NCBI RefSeq assembly: GCF_003469185.1
Contig: NZ_QSIL01000005.1
Coordinates: 1-64,000, forward strand
Direction: 5' to 3'
Source of the DNA: Collinsella sp. AM34-10
GTDB taxonomy: Bacteria; Actinomycetota; Coriobacteriia; Coriobacteriales; Coriobacteriaceae
DNA length: 64,000 bases
Shown here piece by piece: positions 24,509 through 31,964 of this stretch; positions within the stretch are counted from its first letter, which is position 1; each line of letters begins with the position of its first letter. Position numbers and translations under genes: made by a program. The notes beneath the pieces were generated by a model. It had not been told where the DNA came from, did not search any database, and saw only the letters and a program-made list of their open reading frames with translations.

Positions 24509-27500
24509 GCGCCTCACCGCACCCCTGCGCCTTGGCGTTCATGATGAGCATCTGAAGACGGTTCTCCACGTTGGCGAAGCTCACGTCGGGATCGTAGTCG
24601 AGCGGCAGGAACTGCGCCGTGGGATACTGCTCCTTGAGCGCATGGATGAGCCCGCGCCCCACGACATGGTTGGGCAGACACCCGAACGGCTGCAGGATCA
24701 CGAAGTTGCGGCAGCCGCGCTTGGCGTGCTCGAGGATCTCCGCCGGAATCAGCACGCCCTCGCCCGCATCGAACGTATGGTGCAGGATCTTATCGCTCGC
24801 GCGCACGAGCTCGGGCATGCGCGTCGGCGGCTCGTAGAGCGGGCTCGCCGCGCCCAGGCGGTCGCAACGGTCGTGCGCGAGCTCGAACAGGTTGTCCGCC
24901 GTGGCGTACCAGGCCTTTTCGGGCAGCGACAGGTCGACGTGGAACTCGCGCGACTGCGCATGCTTGTAGAAATAGGTCTTGCGGATCACGTCGGTCATGC
25001 GCGCCTCGATGACCTCGAGCCCGTTGTCCTCGAGGTAGCGCTCGATCTCGTGGTTGGCGCCGAGATGGAAATTGAGCAGGTACTCGCCCACGATGAGAAC
25101 GGTCGGATGCGGGTTCGAGCGGTCGTACGGAACGGCGTCCATGATCGCAAGCGCGCGTTTGAAGCCCGTCGCCTGGCCTCTCAGCCCGGAGCGCTCCATG
25201 CCCTCGATAACCTCATCGAGCGCGCGGTCGAACGCAGCGTCCGCCGCGCCCTTCTCGAGCTCGTAGGGACGGATGCGCCTAAGCATGGCCTCGAGGGTAT
25301 CGATCATGGGAAGACCGTAGGCGATCTGGATGCTCGGGCCAAGGCCGAGCTTGAAGCCCGGATGCGCATTGTGGGCATCGACGTCGTCGTTGGTGAGCAC
25401 CGGGACATAGTCGTATCCCGCGTCGTCGAGCGCGCGGCGCAGCAGGGGCATGTAGTGCGTCAGGCGGCAGTCGCCGATATACTTGCCAGTCACCACGGCG
25501 ACGTCGTGCGGGTCGTACTTACCGCTCTCGAGTGCCGCGAGCGCCTCGCCGATCACGATTTGCGCGGGGAAGCAGATGTCGTTGTGCACATAGCGTTTGC
25601 CCAGGCGGATGGCATCCTCGCGCCCGATATCAAGGGCCTCGGCGCGCACGCCCTGATTGCGCATCGCCGCGGTCATGAGCCTGCAGAACGCATGGGAGGT
25701 GTTGGGGACCAGCGCGATCTTGTCGTGCCGGTCGCGCTTGGTGTACTTGACCTTATACGGGTCGTCGAGCGGATGGACCGCGTGCACCCGGGCGCCCTCG
25801 GCACGCTCCTCCGCGCGACGACGGTTGACCGACTCGATAAACGAACGCACGCGAATGCCCATGGGACCGGCGACGTCGCTCTCATCGAGCTTGATCATCA
25901 TCGGAACCTTGGAGCCCATCTCGCCCATCATGCGCGCGATCTCATCGGTGAGATACGCATCGTGGCCGCAGCCGAAGCTGCCCATCTGCACGAGCTCGAG
26001 CTCGGGCGTCGATGCGACGATGACCGCGCACGACAGCATGCGCGCATGGTAGTTGTTCACGATGTCGATGCGGCTGTTGGAAAGATCGACGTTGCAGACC
26101 CCCGGCACCGCATCGGGCGTCAGGACGGGGATGCCGCGCTCAGAGAAGAGCTTGGGCAGCCCGTGGTTGACCAGCGGGTCGTTGTGGTACGGGCGCGAAG
26201 CGATCACCACCGCGTAGCCGCCGTCCTCGCGCACGTTCTCGAGCACCTGCCTGCCGCGCAGCTGCAGCTGGTTCTCAAACGTCTGCTGCGCGCGGTCCGC
26301 CTGCTCGGTCGCCTTGGCAACCAGGTCGGCATCGATATCGAAGGTCTCCTTGCACCACGCCTTGAGCTGGCGGTTTCGGTCGCCCTCGTCGTACCAGTGG
26401 AACAGCGGCGTATCGAACGGAACGCCGAAACGCTCCTCCGGGTTATCGGAATTGCGCATCACGTAGGGGTATCCCTTTACGACGGCGCACATCCACTCGC
26501 TGGTAGAGGCGGTGTTTTCGGTGGGCACCGTCGTGATGATGGGCATGAAGATACGGTCGACGCCGGCGTCGACGAGATTGCGGATGTGCCCGTGGACGAG
26601 CTTGGCCGGGAAGCACACGGTGTCGGATGTGACGTGCGCCAGACCGCGCTCGTACATCGCCTTGGTGCTGCGTCCCGAGACGCGCACCTTAAAGCCGAGC
26701 GTGCTGAAGAACGTCGACCAGAACGGCATGGTGTCCCAGAACTCGAGCACACGGGGAATGCCGATCGTGACATCGCGCCCCCCGCAGACGGGAACCGTGG
26801 GGCACGACTCGAACAGCAGCTTCTCGCGGTCGACAAAGAGATTGGGGGCAGCCGCGGTCCGGTCGCGCCCCGTGCCGGGTGCCTGTGCCTCGCAAGCACC
26901 CTGCGGACGCAGCTCCTCCGCCGCGGGAACCTCGCGCACGAGCTCATCCCATGAGATGGCGCCGCCGCGCGGGCAGCGATTGCCCGTGACGTAAAGCGAG
27001 CCGTCGCCAAATGCCACGACCGCGCGCTGGCAGCGGTTGTTGCACCGACGGCAGGTAACGCCGCCGAACTCGCGATGCTCGAAGCGCTCCACGGCATCGA
27101 GCCCGATAAACGACGTGCCGGCGTCGCCCTTGCGGCATTCCTCGCGCGCGAGCAGGGCGATACCGATAGCGCCCATCAGCCCCGGGTGGGGCGCACGCGT
27201 GACGGGTTTGCCCAGATACTGCTCGAATGCGCGCAGCACCGCGTCGTTTCGGAACGTGCCGCCCTGAACGACGACTTTGTCGCCCAGACGGTTGAGATTT
27301 GAAACGCGAATGACCTTGGTGAACACGTTCTCGATAATCGAACGGCAGAGACCGGCCATGATGTCGCCCGGACCCTTACCGCGCCGCTGCTCGGAAACGA
27401 CGCTGCTGTTCATGAACACCGTGCAGCGGCTGCCGAGAACGGCGGGGGCTTTGGACGAAAATGCCTCGGTCGCGATATCCTCAACGGCTATTCCGAGGTT

Positions 27501-28931
27501 TTTGGCAAAACCCTCGAGGAACGAGCCGCAGCCCGCAGAGCACGCCTCGTTGACGACGATATCGGTCAGCACGCCGTGGTTGAGCCAGATGGCCTTCATA
27601 TCCTGTCCGCCGATGTCGAGCACGAAGGTCGCATCGGGAACGCATGCGCACGCGGCGCGGGCGTGCGCGACCGTCTCGACCGTATGGTAGTCGGCGTGGA
27701 ACGCGCGCGCGAAAAGCTCCTCGCCGTATCCCGTGGTGCCCACGGCATCGATCGCAAGCGTGACTCCCGCTGTCTCCCAGCGGTTCTTCAAGCTGACAAG
27801 ACCCTGTTGGGCGACGTCGAGCGGTCTGCCGTTATTAGACGCGTAGAACGAATCGACAAGCTCACCCGCCTCATCGACCAGGGCGAACTTGGTCGTCGTG
27901 CTCCCCGAATCGATACCGAGCGCCACACGCACCGTCTCTCCGGGCGCATACGTATCCGGACCCTTTGCCGGCGTCTCTTTGCCATGGCGTGCCGTAAAAT
28001 CCGCCTGCTCGGCAGGTGTGGCAAAAAAGGGCTGGGCAAGACGTCCCTCCCCGCTTGCGGGCGCGACCGTCTCGAGCTTATCCAGCCGGACAAAAGCGTC
28101 GGGAAGGTCGATCGGTTGGGACGATGCGAACATGTCGGTCAGCGACAGGGCGGCACCGCGCGCGACCATGATCTGCGGATCGCGCGGGACGATAACCTGA
28201 TCGTCCGATAGATTCAGTTGCTCCCGGAACACGCGGACCAGCGTGGGGTTGTAGGCGAGCGTACCGCCCTCGAAGATTACCGGCGGCTCGATGTCGATAC
28301 CCTGGGCCAGACCGCCGATCGTTTGGCGGGCGACCGCGTGAAGCGCCGAAAGCGCCAGGTCGGTGGTAGGAATGCCCTCGTTGAGCAGCGGCTGGATATC
28401 GGTCTTTGCGTACACGCCGCAGCGGCCCGAGACCTCGTGGACGGTCGTTCCCCGGCTTGCGAGCTGCTCGAACTCGCCCGATTCGGTGCCGACCCCCATG
28501 AGCTTTGCCATCTCGTCGATAAATGCACCGGTACCGCCTGCGCACGAACCGTTCATGCGCATGTCGGCAACCTCGATGTCTCCCTTATCGTTGGTGCGGA
28601 AGAAGATCATCTTGGCGTCTTGGCCGCCCAGCTCGATGGCGCAGCGCGTCTGCGGATAGAACCTGCTGATCGCGAGCGCGTTGGCGACCACCTCCTGAAC
28701 GTACGAGGCGCCCAGCGCGGTCGCGATATCGCGCGCACCCGAGCCGGTCACCGCAACGCGCAGCGACTCATGGGGAAAGCGCTCGGCGAGCTCGCCGAGC
28801 ATGGCGCGCACGCTCGCTGTCTGACACGCCCCGTGGCGGCGATATCCCCACCACGCCTCGGTCATATCCTCGTGCATCGCGTAAACTTTGGTCGTCGTCG
28901 ACCCTACGTCCAGTCCTACTAGCAACGCCAT
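24492..28931 (-). CDS. Giant 2-hydroxyacyl-CoA dehydratase activase-type protein, 1479 aa
   Basis: The protein fuses two BadF/BadG/BcrA/HgdC-type ATPase domains and a dehydratase-like part. Domain one starts GLDVGSTTTK (residue 6) and has NGSCAGGTGAFIDEMA; domain two starts GIDSGSTTTKFALVDE (near 336) and has NEACSAGCGSFLEGFA; the Cys residues of these segments bind the bridging [4Fe-4S] cluster in HgdC. A CRRCNNRC motif (near 625) and a second CPRGG follow, then a DUF2229 domain (from about 720) and an HgdB-like C-terminal region. Related 'CoA activases' occur across anaerobes; the substrate is not known. It is first in an operon with tetR. Confidence 0.85.
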   Translation of the reverse strand: MALLVGLDVGSTTTKVYAMHEDMTEAWWGYRRHGACQTASVRAMLGELAERFPHESLRVAVTGSGARDIATALGASYVQEVVANALAISRFYPQTRCAIELGGQDAKMIFFRTNDKGDIEVADMRMNGSCAGGTGAFIDEMAKLMGVGTESGEFEQLASRGTTVHEVSGRCGVYAKTDIQPLLNEGIPTTDLALSALHAVARQTIGGLAQGIDIEPPVIFEGGTLAYNPTLVRVFREQLNLSDDQVIVPRDPQIMVARGAALSLTDMFASSQPIDLPDAFVRLDKLETVAPASGEGRLAQPFFATPAEQADFTARHGKETPAKGPDTYAPGETVRVALGIDSGSTTTKFALVDEAGELVDSFYASNNGRPLDVAQQGLVSLKNRWETAGVTLAIDAVGTTGYGEELFARAFHADYHTVETVAHARAACACVPDATFVLDIGGQDMKAIWLNHGVLTDIVVNEACSAGCGSFLEGFAKNLGIAVEDIATEAFSSKAPAVLGSRCTVFMNSSVVSEQRRGKGPGDIMAGLCRSIIENVFTKVIRVSNLNRLGDKVVVQGGTFRNDAVLRAFEQYLGKPVTRAPHPGLMGAIGIALLAREECRKGDAGTSFIGLDAVERFEHREFGGVTCRRCNNRCQRAVVAFGDGSLYVTGNRCPRGGAISWDELVREVPAAEELRPQGACEAQAPGTGRDRTAAAPNLFVDREKLLFESCPTVPVCGGRDVTIGIPRVLEFWDTMPFWSTFFSTLGFKVRVSGRSTKAMYERGLAHVTSDTVCFPAKLVHGHIRNLVDAGVDRIFMPIITTVPTENTASTSEWMCAVVKGYPYVMRNSDNPEERFGVPFDTPLFHWYDEGDRNRQLKAWCKETFDIDADLVAKATEQADRAQQTFENQLQLRGRQVLENVREDGGYAVVIASRPYHNDPLVNHGLPKLFSERGIPVLTPDAVPGVCNVDLSNSRIDIVNNYHARMLSCAVIVASTPELELVQMGSFGCGHDAYLTDEIARMMGEMGSKVPMMIKLDESDVAGPMGIRVRSFIESVNRRRAEERAEGARVHAVHPLDDPYKVKYTKRDRHDKIALVPNTSHAFCRLMTAAMRNQGVRAEALDIGREDAIRLGKRYVHNDICFPAQIVIGEALAALESGKYDPHDVAVVTGKYIGDCRLTHYMPLLRRALDDAGYDYVPVLTNDDVDAHNAHPGFKLGLGPSIQIAYGLPMIDTLEAMLRRIRPYELEKGAADAAFDRALDEVIEGMERSGLRGQATGFKRALAIMDAVPYDRSNPHPTVLIVGEYLLNFHLGANHEIERYLEDNGLEVIEARMTDVIRKTYFYKHAQSREFHVDLSLPEKAWYATADNLFELAHDRCDRLGAASPLYEPPTRMPELVRASDKILHHTFDAGEGVLIPAEILEHAKRGCRNFVILQPFGCLPNHVVGRGLIHALKEQYPTAQFLPLDYDPDVSFANVENRLQMLIMNAKAQGCGEAHGETA

Positions 28932-28980
28932 AATGCTCCGTCTCTCGCATTTTTCCTGCTAGAGATATACCACTCTACGT

Positions 28981-29001
28981 AATACAACAGACTGTTGTAT
29001 T
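28981..29001. promoter_or_regulatory. Perfect TetR-type operator upstream of the CoA-activase gene
   Basis: AATACAACAG and CTGTTGTATT form a perfect 10-1-10 palindrome, 50 bp upstream of the start codon, in an AT-rich promoter area. The size and symmetry fit a TetR dimer site, and the only TetR gene in the window is the second gene of this operon. Confidence 0.75.
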
Positions 29002-29017
29002 TAAACTCCGTATAAAA

Positions 29018-29048
29018 AGCGGCTGCCGAAACGCTTCAGCAGCCGCCG
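29018..29048 (-). terminator. Terminator downstream of the DUF2798 gene
   Basis: On the minus strand GCGGCTGC..GAAGCGTTTCG..GCAGCCGC is followed by TTTTTATA. It lies 165 bp beyond the DUF2798 stop, leaving a long GC-rich 3' untranslated segment. Confidence 0.8.
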
Positions 29049-29212
29049 AATGCACCAACAGATTCTTCTGCGCGCTAGCACGTCGGGCAACGGAGCAGCA
29101 CGGGCCCTCCGGTCATGCGCACCGCTCACGCCCGCGATGTCGCCGAGAGAGCTATCCACGCTTAGGGCTCCAACCAAGCAAGTCGCCCGCGCTCAGCAGA
29201 TCCCTAAGCGAG
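29049..29212 (-). other. Long 3' untranslated segment with a 9-bp stem
   Basis: This 164-bp stretch between the DUF2798 stop and its terminator has no ORF of note. A perfect inverted repeat CGCTTAGGG/CCCTAAGCG (29159-29167 and 29202-29210) lies right after the stop. It may be a structured 3' UTR or small RNA. Confidence 0.35.
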
Positions 29213-29761
29213 CTACTCGCACTCAGGAGCCATAGCCTGCTCCAAGAGCTCGGCATGCTCCTCCTCGAAAACCGTCCCCACAGGGAAGGCGCGACGGAAG
29301 ACGAAGTGGGAAATCGGACCGGCTACCAAAAGGTTCCACGGCAGCGCCATCACAAAATTATGCGGGATGTTGATCATCCAGATCGCAGGCACGGAATACA
29401 GGTTCGCAAGGATGCCGCCGGGCATGTGCGTCAGACCCTCGCAGGCACCGTACAGCGACATGATGATGACCATGGGAACGACCATGCAGGAGCTGACGGC
29501 GAGCGTCATGGCAAGTGGCGAGCTCTTGCCCGGCGTGACCAAGTACTTAAAGGCGAAACCCTTGGCGAGCGGGCTGGCGACGAACCAGTCGCAGCACATG
29601 GCAAAAATGTAGGCAACGGGGAAGCCGAGCCACGCAGCGGCAACGACCTCGCCGTTGATGGCCCCGTGCTGCAGGGCAACGTTGTAGATGCTCATCCAGA
29701 GCACCATGCAAAAGCACATGATAAAGGTGAACAGCAGGCTCTCTCGTTTGTTGATAGGCAT
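29213..29761 (-). CDS. DUF2798 family membrane protein, 182 aa
   Basis: Two DUF2798 units are seen, each with a pair of membrane helices: RESLLFTFIMCFCMVLWMSIYN plus VVAAAWLGFPVAYIFAMCCDWFVA, and a second pair around LAMTLAVSSCMVVPMVIIMSLYG and LPWNLLVAGPISHFVF. The family is of unknown function. ATG 29761 follows GAGAGGAATCTGCCCTTT. A strong terminator just upstream (29811-29855) insulates it from the thrE transcript or sits in its leader. Confidence 0.85.
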   Translation of the reverse strand: MPINKRESLLFTFIMCFCMVLWMSIYNVALQHGAINGEVVAAAWLGFPVAYIFAMCCDWFVASPLAKGFAFKYLVTPGKSSPLAMTLAVSSCMVVPMVIIMSLYGACEGLTHMPGGILANLYSVPAIWMINIPHNFVMALPWNLLVAGPISHFVFRRAFPVGTVFEEEHAELLEQAMAPECE

Positions 29762-29804
29762 AAAGGGCAGATTCCTCTCTGTGTTGTACCGCGGCGCCAC
29801 GCAA

Positions 29805-29855
29805 CAAAAACGGGCGGGCAAGATGGAGCTGTTGGAACTTCATCTCGCCCGCCCG
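29805..29855 (-). terminator. Strong terminator upstream of the DUF2798 gene
   Basis: A 15-bp stem (CGGGCGGGCaAGATG region 29811-29825 with CATCTCGCCCGCCCG 29841-29855) is followed on the minus strand by TTTTTG. It either ends the thrE transcript or attenuates the DUF2798 gene, whose start is 50 bp away. Confidence 0.8.
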
Positions 29856-29971
29856 TGGTACGCGCGTCTGCGACTACTTATGTGGTGGAACCAGCCTAGC
29901 ACGAAACGCATGCGCTTCGTAAGCGTTGAGTTTATGAAGATGCAGGGCACCGATAATCCCCCGACCCCATA

Positions 29972-30038
29972 AGTTGCGGTGGAATACGGACTGTTTTGAC
30001 CCTTTAAGCAGCAATTCAGTCCCTATTTCACCGCAACT
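29972..30038. repeat. 22-bp inverted repeat with 23-nt loop
   Basis: Arms 29972-29993 and 30017-30038 pair with two mismatches (AGTTGCGGTG at the base). It abuts the gene-end hairpin of thrE. No T-run follows, so it is not a standard terminator. Confidence 0.8.
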
Positions 30039-30041
30039 CTT

Positions 30042-30074
30042 TTGGTGCAAAGTAACCTGTCCCCCTTGTACCAA
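30042..30074 (-). terminator. Gene-end hairpin of thrE with GGGACAGGTT loop
   Basis: Read on the minus strand, TTGGTACAAG and CTTTGCACCAA form a stem directly after the thrE stop codon; the loop is GGGGACAGGTTA. The rph gene end (37806-37840) has an unrelated stem but almost the same loop. Confidence 0.6.
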
Positions 30075-31643
30075 TTAGCTGGTGTGGCGCCAGCGAGGGT
30101 CGGTGAGAGTTCTCGCCACACCCAGCCCAACGGGCAGAAACGCTACGATGAGCACTGCGCGCACAAACCAGCCGAGCATATTGACTGTGTCGAAGGTGCA
30201 CATGTAATACATAGAGCGATAGAGATACAGACCGGGCACCATAATGACAATCGAAGGCACCGTGAGGGCGATGCGCGGGTAGGTGAGCTTGACTTCAGCC
30301 AAGCTTGCGAGCAGCCCCGATACCAGCGCGCCGATAAACGCTGCTGCCTCGGGAGGCATTCCCGTGCTGAGGCCCAGGAAGGGAATCATCGTCGGCGCAT
30401 CGACAAGGGTCAGACGCAGGGTATTGGACACGGCACCGATCAACCCAGCTGCCGCGGCCATCTTTACCGGGCTGTTGAACATCACCGAGAAGCCGAATAC
30501 GCCAACGAAGCTCATCACCACGCGCAGGAGCGTAAGGGCAAGCGGCGAAAGGCCCAGTGGGGCAAAGTCGTCCGGCGCTAGGCCAACACACTCGGCAACC
30601 ATCCAACCTACGAGGGTCGCCATCACAATAATCGATACGGCATATGAAAGGCGCTCGATACCGCTTCGCATGTCGAGCTTAGCGATGTCGAGGCCTGCCG
30701 TAATGAGCGGAAAGCCGGGAATCACAAAGAGCATGGCGCCGATATAGCCTTCTTGGTGCGACATTGCCCCCGGTATGACCTGGCCAAGGCCGAGCAATGC
30801 CAGCAGATACGAAACGCAAGCGAGCGCAACGCCGGTCGTCAGCGCGCTGAACTGACCAAGGCCCTGCTTGAGAATATGGGAGCGAGCAAAATTGCCGACA
30901 CCAGCGCCTACGAACGCGCAGGCCATCTCGATAGGGCCGCCGCCGAGCAAAAAGACGAAGGCGCCACAAGCACAGGCCGCCGCAAGGCCCTGTTGCCAGG
31001 GAGCGTAATCGGGCTTTGAGCTCTCAACGGTCTTGAGCATCTCGTGGTATTCGTGCACGGTAAACCGGCGCCCGTAAATCTCGATTTCCTTTAAGAAGCT
31101 CTCCATCATCCAGATGCGATGGGTATTGACTCCCGTTGTGGGCAGGCTGACAACCTCGTTAAAGCAGTGGCCATCTTCGATGCAGGTGCACTCAAACGAC
31201 AGGAGACTCAGGTCGACGTGAATCGTGACGCCGAGCACGTCAGCAACACGATTCATGGTATCGCGCACGCGCCAGGCACCCGTTCCGCTCGCGAGCATAA
31301 GCATACCGGTGCGGCAGATGATGGATGATTTATCGGTGAGCGGCGCATCGACGGCAAGTTCATCGCCTGCCGTCACGATCTGGTGCCAGTCAGTTTTCAT
31401 ATGGAGCGCGCCGGCACGGACACCGTGGTGCATGGGGGCTCTCGAAAGCAGCGAGTCAAGGCGCGAAGACTGTGGGGGCTCCGCCGATTCGCCCTCGTCC
31501 TCGTCGGGCTCTTCATCGATCAGATCAAAGGAATCAAGCGGCGCTGGCTCGCGACGGTCGATCAGCTCCTCGTCCTCATCATCAAAGTAATTGAACTGAT
31601 CGAGCATGTCCTCTTCGATAGCACGCTCGCTCGCATCGTCCAT
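30075..31643 (-). CDS. thrE: Threonine/serine exporter, ThrE family (DUF1212-DUF3815 fusion)
   Basis: About 90 acidic N-terminal residues precede the DUF1212 (ThrE) domain: ICRTGMLMLASGTGAWRVRDTMNRVADVLGV, then a series of about ten membrane helices (ALAAACACGAFVFLLGGG..., EGYIGAMLFVIPGFPLITAGLDIAKLD...) and the C-terminal DUF3815 part (PEAAAFIGALVSGLLASLAE, VPGLYLYRSMYYM). Family members export Thr/Ser or related compounds. The acidic extension (DDEDEELIDRREP...) is longer than in typical members. GGAAGGGAGCACC lies before ATG 31643. The 180 bp upstream, before element B, hold nothing I can assign. Confidence 0.88.
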   Translation of the reverse strand: MDDASERAIEEDMLDQFNYFDDEDEELIDRREPAPLDSFDLIDEEPDEDEGESAEPPQSSRLDSLLSRAPMHHGVRAGALHMKTDWHQIVTAGDELAVDAPLTDKSSIICRTGMLMLASGTGAWRVRDTMNRVADVLGVTIHVDLSLLSFECTCIEDGHCFNEVVSLPTTGVNTHRIWMMESFLKEIEIYGRRFTVHEYHEMLKTVESSKPDYAPWQQGLAAACACGAFVFLLGGGPIEMACAFVGAGVGNFARSHILKQGLGQFSALTTGVALACVSYLLALLGLGQVIPGAMSHQEGYIGAMLFVIPGFPLITAGLDIAKLDMRSGIERLSYAVSIIVMATLVGWMVAECVGLAPDDFAPLGLSPLALTLLRVVMSFVGVFGFSVMFNSPVKMAAAAGLIGAVSNTLRLTLVDAPTMIPFLGLSTGMPPEAAAFIGALVSGLLASLAEVKLTYPRIALTVPSIVIMVPGLYLYRSMYYMCTFDTVNMLGWFVRAVLIVAFLPVGLGVARTLTDPRWRHTS

Positions 31644-31824
31644 CCCGGTGCTCCCTTCCTATCGACTAACCCCCATCCTAGACAGCGACGGCTAAAGGAA
31701 ACATAAAAGAGACGGCTGTCATGCGAGCCATGTGTGCAATAGCCGTTGGGTAGTCGTTTGAGAACGCCCCCAATGACTATTGACGGCCAAGGCAACGCCG
31801 ATGCTATGGCACCGACAGCGAAAA

Positions 31825-31962
31825 CCCGCCAGAGCGAGCAAGGTGCCTTGAAACAAGGCGGCATTGATCTTTTGATCATGCCGCCGAAGTTGAAAGGCAG
31901 ATTGCCGCTCTGGCGGGCTTGCAGCGTCAACTGGTTACGCGGGTTGGTAAACCCGCGTAACC
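31825..31962 (-). ncRNA. Structured RNA element, copy B, 3' of lysS
   Basis: Next to the lysS stop (2-bp gap) is a 13-bp hairpin (31933-31945 with 31950-31962). After the linker GACGCTGCA comes the large fold: outer stem CCCGCCAGAG/CTCTGGCGGG (31825-31917), the AGG/GAU 3x3 loop, a GCCUU/AAGGC stem, the asymmetric loop (GAAACAA against GAAGUUGA on the plus strand) and a 12-bp stem with UUUU loop. On the minus strand GGGTTTTCGCTG follows. It shares loops, linker and hairpin with copy C. Confidence 0.75.
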
Positions 31963-31964
31963 CC

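Noticed and set aside
24375..26954. 859-codon plus-strand frame opposite the CoA-activase gene
   Set aside because: It is the antisense shadow of a GC-rich gene with clear domain signatures; composition is Arg/His/Val/Gly biased and there is no ribosome binding site.
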